A stretch of DNA of 64,000 nt, taken from Pelomonas sp. Root1237 (GTDB taxonomy: Bacteria > Pseudomonadota > Gammaproteobacteria > Burkholderiales > Burkholderiaceae_C). Below the pieces are notes generated by a model. That model searched no databases, was not told the DNA's origin, and saw only the letters and a list, made by a program, of their open reading frames with translations. The stretch spans positions 62,001 through 126,000 of the forward strand of contig NZ_LMDK01000016.1 of the NCBI RefSeq assembly GCF_001425055.1, given 5' to 3'. Made by a program: the position numbers and the translations under genes. This document shows positions 1 to 8,623 of this stretch, piece after piece (position 1 is the stretch's first letter; each line of letters opens with the position of its first letter).

Positions 1-1793
1 GCGATGGCGTCCAGGTTGGGGATGACCCAGGAGGTGATCGAGCCATTGGGCAGGTTCTGGCCCTTGCCAAAGCCCGTCAGCGTCGTCACGAGGCTGGCCG
101 GGATCACGTTGGCCGGCAGCGTGTTCATCGTCTCGACGGTGCGGCGGATGTCGTAGCTGGTGAACTTGAACTGCTTGTAGCTGGCGCCGCCCTTGAGCGT
201 CAGCACGTCGGGAATGACTTCCCAGGCCACGTCCGCGGTCAGCACGTCCTGGCGGTTGGTCACGCCGTTGGGGCGGATGCGGATTTCGCTGGGCGTGAAG
301 TTGGCGATGCTGGTCGAGCCGACGGGCACGCCGTAGATCTTCAGGCCACCGTTGGCGTCGCTGGGGTTGAGGTTGCCGTAGCCGAGCAGCGGCGCGCGGT
401 CGTCGCCACGGGCGTCGAACACATAGCCGTTCACATTGGGCGCATCCAACGTCGTCGTGGTCTGGATGGGGTTACGGAAGCGGGACGTGGCACGGCCGCC
501 GCGCAGGGTCAGCTTGAGGGTGTCGGTGATGTCCTGCTCGACGGTCAGCGAGGGCTGCGTGAATTCGGTGCTGAGCTTGTCGAAGCGCGACTCGGCGCGC
601 ACGTCGACGCCGTTGAACTTGCCGTAGAGCATCTGGCCGCTGGGCGCGTACTGCGCCTCGACGACGCTGGTCTGCTGCTTGCCGCCGGCCGACAGCGCGC
701 GGCTGAAGGAGATGGCCTCCAGGAAGTCTTCCTGGCGGGTTGCCTCCAACTTGCTGTACAGCATGTCGAAGGTGATCAACATGCTGTCGGCCGGGCGCAG
801 CTGGATGGCGCCGGTCATGCCCAGACGCTCCTGGTCGTGCGTGAGGCGGCCGTAGCGCGGCAGGCGCGGGTGGAAACTGGTCGCCTTGCTGGCCTCGTTG
901 TAGGCGGCGAGGTTCTCCGGCGTGTTGGGCAGGCGGGCCACGCCCTGGGCGGCGGGGCCGCAGGTGGTGGCGGTGGAGCCGGTCGGCAGGTTGGCCGTCA
1001 CGCCCTGGGGCGGGCACCAGCCGCTGAAGGCGTTGCCGCTGGACGGGCCGTTGTCCCAGCGCACGGTGCTGAAACCCTCTTCATAGACCTTGCGCTTGGA
1101 ATAGGCGCCCGACAGCAGCACGCCGATCTTCTTGTCGGCAAAGGTGTTGGAAATCAGGAAGGAGGCCTTGGGCGTGGCCTTGCCGGACAGATCGTTGTAG
1201 GTGCCCTTGACGGACACGGCGGCCGCGAACTTGTTCAGGTCGAAGGGGCGGGCCGTCTGCAGGTCGATGGTGGCGCCAAGTGACCCTTCATCCACGTCGG
1301 CCGAGCTGCTCTTGCGCACGGTCAGCGAGTTGAAGAGGTCGGCGGCGAAGACGTTGAAGTCGAAGGCGCGGGTGCGGTTGGCGCCGCCGGAGCTGTCGGT
1401 GCCGCCGGTGGTGGCCAGGGCCTCGATGCCGTTGATGCGGGTGCGGGCGAAGTCGCCGCCCAGGCCGCGCACGGTGATGTTGCGGCCTTCGCCGGCGTCA
1501 CGGTCGATGACGACGCCCGGGATGCGCTGCAGCGATTCGGCCAGGTTGGTGTCCGGGAACTTGCCCATGTCCTCGGCCTTGATGACATCGACGATGCCCT
1601 TGTCCTGGCGCTTGGCGTTCAGCGCGCTCTCCAGCGAGGCGCGGATGCCGGTGACGGTGACCGTCTCCAGTTGCGCAGAGGCGGCCGGCGCGGTCTGGGC
1701 CCAGACGGGCGCGGCGATGAAAGTGACGGCCAGGGCCACCGGGCGCAAGGCCAGGCGCTGGGACGGACGGCGGAAAGGGCGAACGGCGGGCAT
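1..1793 (-). CDS. TonB-dependent receptor, C-terminus cut by window edge
   Basis: Only the N-terminal ~597 residues are present; the gene runs off the left edge. The protein begins with a signal peptide ending near VWAQ, then a plug domain with the TonB-box-like stretch ETVTVTGIR, an 'LAESLQRIPGVVIDRD' type plug segment (residues ~85-100) and 'ITVRGLGGDFARTRINGIEA'. This is the layout of large TonB-dependent receptors of the Caulobacter/Xanthomonas carbohydrate type. The ATG has a good ribosome site (CAGGAGA) 8 bases upstream. It is divergent from kduD and the pectin genes, so the inferred job is energised outer-membrane import of oligogalacturonides. The substrate is inferred from context only; the receptor class is clear. 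Confidence 0.9.
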   Translation of the reverse strand, partial: MPAVRPFRRPSQRLALRPVALAVTFIAAPVWAQTAPAASAQLETVTVTGIRASLESALNAKRQDKGIVDVIKAEDMGKFPDTNLAESLQRIPGVVIDRDAGEGRNITVRGLGGDFARTRINGIEALATTGGTDSSGGANRTRAFDFNVFAADLFNSLTVRKSSSADVDEGSLGATIDLQTARPFDLNKFAAAVSVKGTYNDLSGKATPKASFLISNTFADKKIGVLLSGAYSKRKVYEEGFSTVRWDNGPSSGNAFSGWCPPQGVTANLPTGSTATTCGPAAQGVARLPNTPENLAAYNEASKATSFHPRLPRYGRLTHDQERLGMTGAIQLRPADSMLITFDMLYSKLEATRQEDFLEAISFSRALSAGGKQQTSVVEAQYAPSGQMLYGKFNGVDVRAESRFDKLSTEFTQPSLTVEQDITDTLKLTLRGGRATSRFRNPIQTTTTLDAPNVNGYVFDARGDDRAPLLGYGNLNPSDANGGLKIYGVPVGSTSIANFTPSEIRIRPNGVTNRQDVLTADVAWEVIPDVLTLKGGASYKQFKFTSYDIRRTVETMNTLPANVIPASLVTTLTGFGKGQNLPNGSITSWVIPNLDAI

Positions 1794-2216
1794 GTGGTGT
1801 CTCCTGGTGCAGGCCGCCTGGGCGCTGTGTCGCGCCGGCGGCTCTCGGGTTATGCAAGGCTGGGAACCCGGGCGCACGCAGGGCACCCGTTGATTTCCTA
1901 AGCCGGCGACGCTGTAGTGCGAGCGCCGGTTCTTTCGTCGTGACGACAGATCGTTGTCGCGGCGAGGGAAAAACTTGTCGGTCAGCGCGGGCCCGTCATG
2001 GGTAAACAGGGGCTCATTGCTGGGGTCTTCGAAGTTCGTTGTGGACGATGATAGGGGGAAGATGCAAAAATCGGAACATCGGTTCACTAATTAGAAACCA
2101 TGATTCCGCAACACTTGCGCGCTGCCTAAAGTCGTGGCATCGGAAAAAGTGGAACTGCGTTTCAACAAGCTGAACCACCTTGGCCACGACCTCGCGCTGA
2201 ACGGACGCAACAAAAC
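1794..2216. promoter_or_regulatory. Divergent control region between the TonB receptor and kduD
   Basis: This 423-base stretch has no credible gene. It carries the promoters of both divergent genes. Two short palindromes are visible: GTCGT-G-ACGAC at 1937-1947 and GAAC-ATCG-GTTC at 2074-2085. The second lies in an AT-richer patch (about 2062-2105) 130 bases before kduD, preceded by AAAAAT. Since an IclR/KdgR-type regulator is encoded in the same locus, the 2074-2085 site is a candidate operator. This is inference; no -35/-10 pair was firmly assigned. Confidence 0.4.
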
Positions 2217-2978
2217 ATGGTGCTCAACAACTTCAACCTGGCCGGCAAGACGGCCATCGTCACCGGCTGCAATACCGGCCTGGGCCAGGGCATGGCGCTG
2301 GCGCTCGCGCAAGCCGGCGCCGACATCGTCGGCGTCAACGTCTCCGACCCGGATGAGACCAAGGCAGGCGTGGAAAAGCTCGGGCGCCGCTTTCTGGACA
2401 TGCGTGCCAACCTGTCCGACGTGAGCGCCATTTCCGACCTGGTCGCCCAGGCCAGGACCTTCACGGGCGCGGTGCACATCCTGGTCAACAACGCCGGCAT
2501 CATTCGCCGCGAAGACGCCATCAAGTTCTCGGAGGCTGACTGGGACGACGTGATGGACTTGAACCTGAAGTCCGTGTTCTTCCTGTCGCAGGCTGTGGCC
2601 AAGATCTACCTGGCCCAGGGCAGCGGCGGCAAGATCATCAACATCGCGTCGATGCTGAGCTTCCAGGGCGGCGTGCGCGTGCCCTCCTACACGGCCAGCA
2701 AGAGTGGCGTCATGGGCATTACGCGGTTGATGGCCAACGAATGGGCCTCGCATGGCATCAACGTGAACGCCATCGCCCCGGGCTATATGGCCACCAACAA
2801 CACCGCCGCGCTGCGCGCCGACGAGCAGCGCAACAGCGCCATCCTCGACCGCATCCCGGCCGGCCGCTGGGGCAAGCCGGAGGATCTGGCTGGCCCGGTC
2901 GTGTTCCTGGCTTCGCAGGCTTCGGACTATGTCAACGGCTACACCATTGCTGTCGACGGTGGCTGGCTGGCGAGATAA
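2217..2978 (+). CDS. kduD: 2-dehydro-3-deoxy-D-gluconate 5-dehydrogenase KduD
   Basis: Predicted 253-residue NAD-dependent short-chain dehydrogenase that reduces 2,5-diketo-3-deoxygluconate to 2-keto-3-deoxygluconate in the cytoplasm, a late step of pectin (unsaturated galacturonate) catabolism. The Rossmann motif TGCNTGLG lies at 16-23, NNAG at 91-94, catalytic Ser145, and YTASK with Tyr158/Lys162. The length and long stretches (NIASMLSFQGG, NAIAPGYMATNN, YVNGYTIAVDGGWLAR) match the E. coli KduD family essentially end to end. It heads the pectin gene run, 154 bases before oligogalacturonate lyase. The isomerase KduI that would supply its substrate is not in the window. Identification is very secure. 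Confidence 0.96.
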   Translation: MVLNNFNLAGKTAIVTGCNTGLGQGMALALAQAGADIVGVNVSDPDETKAGVEKLGRRFLDMRANLSDVSAISDLVAQARTFTGAVHILVNNAGIIRREDAIKFSEADWDDVMDLNLKSVFFLSQAVAKIYLAQGSGGKIINIASMLSFQGGVRVPSYTASKSGVMGITRLMANEWASHGINVNAIAPGYMATNNTAALRADEQRNSAILDRIPAGRWGKPEDLAGPVVFLASQASDYVNGYTIAVDGGWLAR

Positions 2979-2980
2979 AA

Positions 2981-3116
2981 CGCCCCTCGCCCAACCTCGC
3001 ATCGCTGGACGCGAGCGCGGCTGGTCGGCCCCCCGAGGGGGCGGCGATGCTTGCCGGATCGACCGGCAAGCACATCGCCAAAGGGGCCGGCTCGGGAGCG
3101 GCCCAGCGCTCGGCCC
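2981..3116 (+). repeat. Dispersed intergenic repeat, copy 1
   Basis: A GC-rich element fills the kduD-ogl gap and is repeated, with changes, at 43601-43718. Shared blocks in order are GCCCCTCG-CCAAC, CGGCCCCCCGAGGGG or its variant, GGCGATGC, CACATCGCC, GGGCCGGCT-GGGAGCGGCCC and GCGCTCGGCCC. A 37-base hairpin (3043-3079) has conserved outer arms GGCGATG/CATCGCC and inner arms TTGCCGG/CCGGCAA. In copy 2 the inner arms differ on both sides but still pair. It contains no gene. Confidence 0.8.
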
Positions 3117-3132
3117 AAAAAAGGATCACGCC

Positions 3133-4302
3133 ATGAAATCCACCGAACGCAAGTTTGAATTCCTCACCCGCGAGGACCCCGACACCGGTGCGCGCGTCAC
3201 GCGGCTGACGCCGCCCGACGTCACCTGCCATCGCAACTACTTCTATCAGAAGTGCTTCACGAACGACGGCCGCAAACTGATCTTCGGCGGCGAGTTCGGC
3301 CCCAACCCGAGTCCGAACTGGAACTACCACCTGCTGGACCTCGACTCCCAGCGCTGCGTCCAGCTCACCGACGGCGTGGGCGAGAACACCTTCGGCGGCT
3401 TTTTGAGCCCGGATGACAAGCACCTCTACTTCGTGCGTGACAAGCGCCAGTTCATCCGCCTGGATCTCGCCACGTTGGAAGAGGCGGTCCTGTACGTCGT
3501 GCCTGAAGCCTGGGTGGGCTATGGCACCTGGGTCAGCAACAGTGCCTGCACCAAAATCGTCGGCATCGAAATCTCGGCCGACGACTGGTTCCCGTTGAAC
3601 ACCTGGCAGAAGTTCAACGAGATGTTCCACAAGCGGCCACTGTGCCGGCTGTTCAGCGTCGACCTGGCGACCGGTAAACGCACCGTCATCCTTGAGCAGC
3701 GCGGCTGGCTAGGCCACCCGCAATACCGCCCGTTCGATGACAACACCGTCGCCTACTGCCACGAAGGCCCGCATGACCTGATCGACGCGCGCATGTGGTT
3801 CATCGACGAGGACGGCACGAACCGACGCTGCGGCAAGGAACATCTCGACGGCGAGAGCTGCACGCATGAGTTCTGGGTGCCGGACGGCAGCGCCATGATC
3901 TACGTCAGCTACAACGAGAAGTCGCCCGAGCGCTGGATCTACAGCCTGGACCCGGTCACGCTGGAGAACAAGCTGCTGACGGCGATGCCTCAGTGCTCGC
4001 ACCTGATGAGCAACCACGACGGCACCCTCATTGTCGGCGACGGCGTGGGCAAGGTCAGCCATGACAGCACGGCCAGCAACGCGATGCTGGTGGGCGACCC
4101 TTACCTGCACCTGTTCGACCTGAAGGCCGGCACGACCCGCGCCATCGCCCGCCATGACAGCGGCTGGGACGTCTACAAGGACGACCGCCAGGTCACGCAC
4201 CCGCACCCGAGCTTCACGCCAGACAACAAGCAGGTGCTGTTCAGCTGCGACAAAGAGCGCGCGAACGGCGTCGAACCGGCCCTTTATCTCGCCGACCTGT
4301 GA
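3133..4302 (+). CDS. ogl: Oligogalacturonate lyase (PL22)
   Basis: 389-residue cytoplasmic beta-propeller lyase that cleaves unsaturated di- and oligogalacturonates to 5-keto-4-deoxyuronate. The start ATGAAATCC at 3133 gives the usual family length (about 388); an upstream in-frame extension would read through the intergenic repeat and is rejected. Seen in the protein: the N-terminal RLTPPDVTCHRNYFYQKCF block, repeated propeller blades, and the HPHPSFTPDN segment (about residues 355-364) that contributes metal-binding histidines in PL22 enzymes. There is no signal peptide, as expected for the intracellular enzyme. The next gene overlaps its stop by 4 bases, so the two are translationally coupled. 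Confidence 0.95.
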   Translation: MKSTERKFEFLTREDPDTGARVTRLTPPDVTCHRNYFYQKCFTNDGRKLIFGGEFGPNPSPNWNYHLLDLDSQRCVQLTDGVGENTFGGFLSPDDKHLYFVRDKRQFIRLDLATLEEAVLYVVPEAWVGYGTWVSNSACTKIVGIEISADDWFPLNTWQKFNEMFHKRPLCRLFSVDLATGKRTVILEQRGWLGHPQYRPFDDNTVAYCHEGPHDLIDARMWFIDEDGTNRRCGKEHLDGESCTHEFWVPDGSAMIYVSYNEKSPERWIYSLDPVTLENKLLTAMPQCSHLMSNHDGTLIVGDGVGKVSHDSTASNAMLVGDPYLHLFDLKAGTTRAIARHDSGWDVYKDDRQVTHPHPSFTPDNKQVLFSCDKERANGVEPALYLADL

Positions 4303-5396
4303 AGCTCGCGCTAGTCCTGGCCGCTTCGCTTGCAGTAACGGCAGCTCAGGGGCAAGCACGCCCGCAGCTGCCGGCCGAGCAGGCCGCCGCGCACACCGCG
4401 GCGGCCTACCTCGGCGACTGGCAACCGGGGCCACTGGCCGACCTCTCCGCGACGGCGCCTGACTTCGTCGTCAAGCCGGGTGAGTCGGTGCAAGCCGCGA
4501 TCGACAAGGTGCCCGACCAAGGCAAGAACGGCAGCAAGCGCTGGGTCATCCAGATCCAGCCGGGCACGTATCGCGGTCCCGTTTGCGTCAAGGACAAGGC
4601 ACCGTTGGCCTTGATCGGCTCGGCGCTGGACGCCAGCGCCGTGGTGCTGGTGGACAGCCGCTTCTCCGGCAAGCCCAAGGGCGAGAACGAGCCCGCCCAC
4701 CCCTGCTGGCCCGAACTCGGCAAGGCCACCATCGGCACCAGCGGCAGCACCAGCATGCTGGTGCAGAGCAACGACGTGCAGCTGATCGCGCTGACCATCG
4801 CCAACGACGCGATGGACGGCGTGCGCCGTGGCGAGGCCTACCCGCCGGGCGTGGGCGAAAGCGGCGGCGCGCAGGCCGTGGCATTGACGCTGATGGGCGA
4901 CCGCATCCAGCTCGAAGGCGTGCGCCTGCTCGGCCACCAGGACACCCTCTACGCCAAGCGCGCGAAGGCCGACCAGACCGCCCGCCAGTTGATCCGCCAC
5001 AGCCTGATCGCTGGCGACGTGGACTTCATCTTCGGCAACGCGGTGCTCGTCATCGAACACAGCACCATCCTGACCCGCGCCAACCGCCGCACGCCAGGGC
5101 ACGGCGGCATCGTGCTGGCGCCCAGCACCGCACCCGACGTGGCCCAGGGATTTCTGATCACGCACAGCCGCTTGGTCGGCGAGCCCGGCATCGCGCCCGG
5201 CGCCACATCCATCGGCCGAGCATGGGATGCCGGCGTCAAGGCGGGCACCTGGGTGGCCGGCAGCAGCCCCAACGGCGTCGCCATCGTGCGTGACAGCGAG
5301 ATCGGCGCCCATATCGGCCCCTGGTCGGCCAGCACCTCGCGCCGAGCTTTCGACGCTGCCAGCAACCGCCTGTTCGAGTTCAACAACCGCCCATGA
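4299..5396 (+). CDS. Pectinesterase (CE8), exported
   Basis: 365-residue carbohydrate esterase family 8 protein that removes methyl groups from pectin. A signal peptide (MKLALVLAASLAVTAAQGQA) points to export. Catalytic motifs are visible: GHQDTLY at 212-218 (Asp215), GDVDFIFG at 239-246 (Asp242, the nucleophile position) and IGRAW with Arg307/Trp309. The start is GTG at 4299, overlapping the ogl stop as GTGA; no in-frame ATG fits the signal peptide as well. The following pectate lyase overlaps by ATGA. Demethylation makes the polymer a substrate for the neighbouring lyase, which fits the order. Confidence 0.93.
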   Translation: MKLALVLAASLAVTAAQGQARPQLPAEQAAAHTAAAYLGDWQPGPLADLSATAPDFVVKPGESVQAAIDKVPDQGKNGSKRWVIQIQPGTYRGPVCVKDKAPLALIGSALDASAVVLVDSRFSGKPKGENEPAHPCWPELGKATIGTSGSTSMLVQSNDVQLIALTIANDAMDGVRRGEAYPPGVGESGGAQAVALTLMGDRIQLEGVRLLGHQDTLYAKRAKADQTARQLIRHSLIAGDVDFIFGNAVLVIEHSTILTRANRRTPGHGGIVLAPSTAPDVAQGFLITHSRLVGEPGIAPGATSIGRAWDAGVKAGTWVAGSSPNGVAIVRDSEIGAHIGPWSASTSRRAFDAASNRLFEFNNRP

Positions 5397-6661
5397 CCCT
5401 GCTCCGTCGCCATCTGCTCGCCCTCGCCGGTCTCTCGGCACTCGGCGGTTGCGCCAGCGCGCCCCATGCACTGGTTGAAGCGCCCGAAACCCCGCTAGGC
5501 TGGGCCAGCGTCGGCAGTACGACCGGCGGCGCCAGGGCCATCCCCGAACATGTCTTCGACGTGCACGACCGCGCCGGCCTGGATGCCGCGCTGCGCCTGG
5601 GCGACAAGCCCAAGATCATCCGCATCCACAAGTTCATCGATCTTTGCCCCGGCGGCGTCGAAGCCTTCCGCGACCCCGAGTTCAGCTTCGACGCCTTCGA
5701 CCGCGCGTTCGACCCCGCCACCTGGGGCCGCGACGACCCCAAGGGCCCGCTGGAAGATGCCCGCAAGCGCTCTGAGAAGCGCCAGGCCGAAGTCTCCGTC
5801 GTGCGCCTGCCGTCCAACACGACGGTGCTGGGTGTCGCGCCCGGCGCCGGCTTCCAGCACGGCATGGTGCTGCTGGACAAGGTCAGCAACATCGTCATCC
5901 GTGATCTGCGCTTTTCCGACGCCTACGACCACTTCCCCGAATGGCAGCCACGTGACAACGGGCATGGCGAGTGGAACTCGGAGTACGACGCGCTGTCGCT
6001 GCGCGGTGCCGACCGCGTGTGGGTGGACCACTGCCATTTCGACGACGGCCAGCACCCCGACAAGCTCGAGCCCATCCGCCTGGGGCAGCGGGTGCAGCAC
6101 CACGACGGCCTGCTGGACATCACCAACGGCAGCGACCTCGTCACCGTGTCCTGGTGCCGCTTCCAGGCCCATGACAAGACCATGCTGATCGGCAGCAGCG
6201 ACAGCCGCAGCAGCGACGAGGGCCATCTGCGCGTGACACTGCATCACAACCATTTCCACGCCTGCAAGGAACGCACGCCACGGGTGCGCTTTGGCCGCGT
6301 GCATGTCGTGGCCAACCTCTTCAGCGCCGAGCGCGCCGAAGATTTCGGCTACTCCCTGGGCATCGGCGCCAACTCGCGGCTGTACAGCGAACACAACCGC
6401 TGGGAGCTGCCAGCCGGCATCACCGCTGACCGCCTGATCCGCCGCCTCAAGGGCAGCGCCTTCACCGACCGCGACAGCCGGCTGAACGGCCAAGCGGTCG
6501 ACATCCTGGCCGCCTGGGCGGCCGCGCACCCCGGCGAGTCCCTGTCCGCCGACGTCGGCTGGCGCCCCGACGAGTCCTACGACACAGCAGCCTTGCGCCC
6601 GGCCCGTCCCGATCAATTGGTTGAGCAAATCCGCGCAGGCGTCGGGCCGCGCCGCGCCTGA
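5393..6661 (+). CDS. Pectate lyase (PL1), predicted lipoprotein
   Basis: 422-residue polysaccharide lyase family 1 protein cleaving polygalacturonate by beta-elimination. The N-terminus has a hydrophobic signal with lipobox LGGC (Cys20), so it is probably membrane-anchored in the cell envelope. The parallel beta-helix signature VWVDHCHFDDG lies at 209-219, DKTMLIGSSDS at 261-271, and HHNHFHACKERTPRVRFG at 284-301, including the RxPxxR motif (294-299) that supplies the catalytic arginine in PL1. ATG overlaps the pectinesterase stop by 4 bases. A lipoprotein form is less common than secreted PL1 enzymes and may keep products near the TonB receptor. Confidence 0.94.
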   Translation: MTLLRRHLLALAGLSALGGCASAPHALVEAPETPLGWASVGSTTGGARAIPEHVFDVHDRAGLDAALRLGDKPKIIRIHKFIDLCPGGVEAFRDPEFSFDAFDRAFDPATWGRDDPKGPLEDARKRSEKRQAEVSVVRLPSNTTVLGVAPGAGFQHGMVLLDKVSNIVIRDLRFSDAYDHFPEWQPRDNGHGEWNSEYDALSLRGADRVWVDHCHFDDGQHPDKLEPIRLGQRVQHHDGLLDITNGSDLVTVSWCRFQAHDKTMLIGSSDSRSSDEGHLRVTLHHNHFHACKERTPRVRFGRVHVVANLFSAERAEDFGYSLGIGANSRLYSEHNRWELPAGITADRLIRRLKGSAFTDRDSRLNGQAVDILAAWAAAHPGESLSADVGWRPDESYDTAALRPARPDQLVEQIRAGVGPRRA

Positions 6662-6706
6662 GTCAGAATCCGACTACTGAAACACGCACCCGAAAGAATC
6701 GAAACG

Positions 6707-7513
6707 ATGGACGACGACATTGCTGATTCCAAGCAGCCGGAGTCGGTTGCCGCGGTACTCAAGGTGTTCGCGATCCTGAACGCCCTGGGTGAGCGCAGTG
6801 ACATCGGTATCACCGACCTGTCGGTGCGCTTGGCCATGCCCAAGGCGACGGTCTACCGTTTCCTGCAGACGATGAAGGGCCTGGGCTATGTGCGCCAGGA
6901 AGCCGACAGCGAGCGCTACGGCCTGGCCATGCGAATGTTCGAGATCGGCGCCAAGGCCCTGCCCTCGCCCGAACTGGTCGACCTGTCAAAGCACCACATG
7001 CAGATGCTGGCCGACGCCACCGGCGAGACCGTCCACCTGGGCAGCCTCATCGACAGCGAGATCATCTACATCCACAAGGTCGACTCGCGCCACATGCTGG
7101 GCATGTACTCGCGCATCGGCCGCCGCGCGCCGCTGCATTGCACGGCCATCGGCAAGGTGCTGATGGCCTGGGAACACCCCGAGCGCCGCGACCGCATCCT
7201 CGACGGCGCAGAGTTCAAGCGCTTTCGTGACAAGACCATCACGGAACGCCCGGCCTTCCTGGCCGAGCTCGAGCAGGTCAAACGCCAAGGTTTCGGCGAA
7301 GACCGCGAAGAGTTCGACGACCACATCCGCTGCCTGGGCGTGCCCATCTTCGACCGTCTGGGCCAGCCCATCGCCGGCATGAGCGTGTCCTTCCCGACCT
7401 TCCGCTTCGACGTCGAGAAGGCGCCGGAGGTGGTCCGGATGCTGCAGACGGCCAGCAAGGACATCTCCGAGAAGCTCGGCTGCACGGCATACCCGATCGC
7501 GATCGGCGCTTGA
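6707..7513 (+). CDS. kdgR: IclR-family pectin regulator KdgR
   Basis: 268-residue transcription regulator. The N-terminal winged helix-turn-helix (about 15-75; SVAAVLKVFAILNALGE, GITDLSVRLAMPKATVYRFLQTMK) is followed by the IclR effector domain with YIHKVDS, MYSRIGRRAPLHCTAIGKVLMAW and a conserved C-terminal CLGVPIFDRLGQPIAGMSVSFPT. These blocks match enterobacterial KdgR closely along the whole length. KdgR represses pectin genes and is released by 2-keto-3-deoxygluconate, the product of KduD, so the locus probably carries its own feedback sensor. It lies 45 bases after the pectate lyase, probably in the same transcript. Confidence 0.92.
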   Translation: MDDDIADSKQPESVAAVLKVFAILNALGERSDIGITDLSVRLAMPKATVYRFLQTMKGLGYVRQEADSERYGLAMRMFEIGAKALPSPELVDLSKHHMQMLADATGETVHLGSLIDSEIIYIHKVDSRHMLGMYSRIGRRAPLHCTAIGKVLMAWEHPERRDRILDGAEFKRFRDKTITERPAFLAELEQVKRQGFGEDREEFDDHIRCLGVPIFDRLGQPIAGMSVSFPTFRFDVEKAPEVVRMLQTASKDISEKLGCTAYPIAIGA

Positions 7514-7603
7514 GTCTGGCGCTCTAGAACGTTGTCGCCCCTGGGACGCAGGGGCTTGCGCCACGATGCTTCAATGGTGGCTGCTACTTGAACAGACAGC
7601 CCC

Positions 7604-8623
7604 ATGAGCCCAATCAACCGCCAGATCGTCCTCGCCTCGCGCCCCAAGGGCGAGGTGACGCCCGCCAACTTCCGCCTGGTCGAGGCGCCGCTCGCCGCGC
7701 TGGCCGAAGGCCAGGTGCGCGTGCGCAACCATTTCTTGAGCCTCGATCCCTACATGCGCGGGCGCATGAACGAGAGCAAGAGCTATGCGGCCTCGCAGCC
7801 GCTGGACGAGGTCATGATCGGCGGCACGGTCGGTGAAGTGGTCGAGTCGAAGAACGCCAATTTCGCCGTCGGTGACAAGGTCGTCGGCATGGGCGGCTGG
7901 CAGGAATTCCAGACCGTCGACGCCACCCAGCGCGGCGTGCTGAACAAGGTCGACACCACCCACATCCCGCTGTCGGCCTACCTCGGCTCGGTCGGCATGC
8001 CCGGCGTCACGGCCTGGTATGGCCTGATGAAGATCATCAACGTCAAGGCCGGCGAGACCGTGGTCGTCAGCGCTGCCAGCGGCGCCGTCGGCAGCGTCGT
8101 CGGCCAGCTCGCCAAGGCGCGAGGTGCCCGTGCCGTGGGCCTGGCCGGTGGCGCGGACAAGTGCCGCTACGTCGTCGAGGAACTGGGCTTCGATGCCTGC
8201 ATCGACTACAAGCAGCACCCCGATGTGAAGTCGCTGTCCGCCGCGCTGAAGGCCGAGTGCCCGAACGGCATCGACGGCTATTTCGAGAACGTCGGCGGCA
8301 TGATCCTGGACGCCGTGCTGCTGCGCGCCAATGCCTTCAGCCGCATCGCCATGTGCGGCATGATTTCCGGCTACAACGGCCAGCCCATCCCGATGGCCGC
8401 CCCCCAGCTCATCCTCGTCAACCGCATGAAGGTCGAGGGCTTCATCGTGTCCGAGCACATGGACGTCTGGCCCGAGGCGCTCAAGGAGCTGGGCACCATG
8501 GTCGCCACCGGCAAGCTCAAGTTCCGCGAGTCCATCGCCGAAGGCATCGCCGCGGCGCCCGAGGCCTTCATCGGCCTGCTCAAGGGCAGGAACTTCGGCA
8601 AGCAGCTCGTCAAGTTGATCTGA
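7604..8623 (+). CDS. Zinc-free MDR-superfamily NADP-dependent oxidoreductase (CurA-like)
   Basis: 339-residue medium-chain dehydrogenase/reductase of the leukotriene B4 dehydrogenase/CurA group, which reduces activated double bonds with NADPH. Seen: NHFLSLDPYMRGRMNESKSY (about 44-63), the cofactor loop AASGAVGSVVGQLAKARGARAVGLAGG, YFENVGG, and a C-terminal GKLKFRESIAEGIAAAPEAFIGLLKGRNFGKQLVKL. No structural or catalytic zinc ligands are present, as in this group. It starts a tightly packed trio with the next two genes, downstream of kdgR by 90 bases. The physiological substrate is unknown; a role in pectin use is not shown. Confidence 0.88.
   Translation: MSPINRQIVLASRPKGEVTPANFRLVEAPLAALAEGQVRVRNHFLSLDPYMRGRMNESKSYAASQPLDEVMIGGTVGEVVESKNANFAVGDKVVGMGGWQEFQTVDATQRGVLNKVDTTHIPLSAYLGSVGMPGVTAWYGLMKIINVKAGETVVVSAASGAVGSVVGQLAKARGARAVGLAGGADKCRYVVEELGFDACIDYKQHPDVKSLSAALKAECPNGIDGYFENVGGMILDAVLLRANAFSRIAMCGMISGYNGQPIPMAAPQLILVNRMKVEGFIVSEHMDVWPEALKELGTMVATGKLKFRESIAEGIAAAPEAFIGLLKGRNFGKQLVKLI

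Noticed and set aside
2929-3132. In-frame N-terminal extension of oligogalacturonate lyase
   Set aside because: It reads through the end of kduD and the dispersed repeat; family length and similarity start at 3133.
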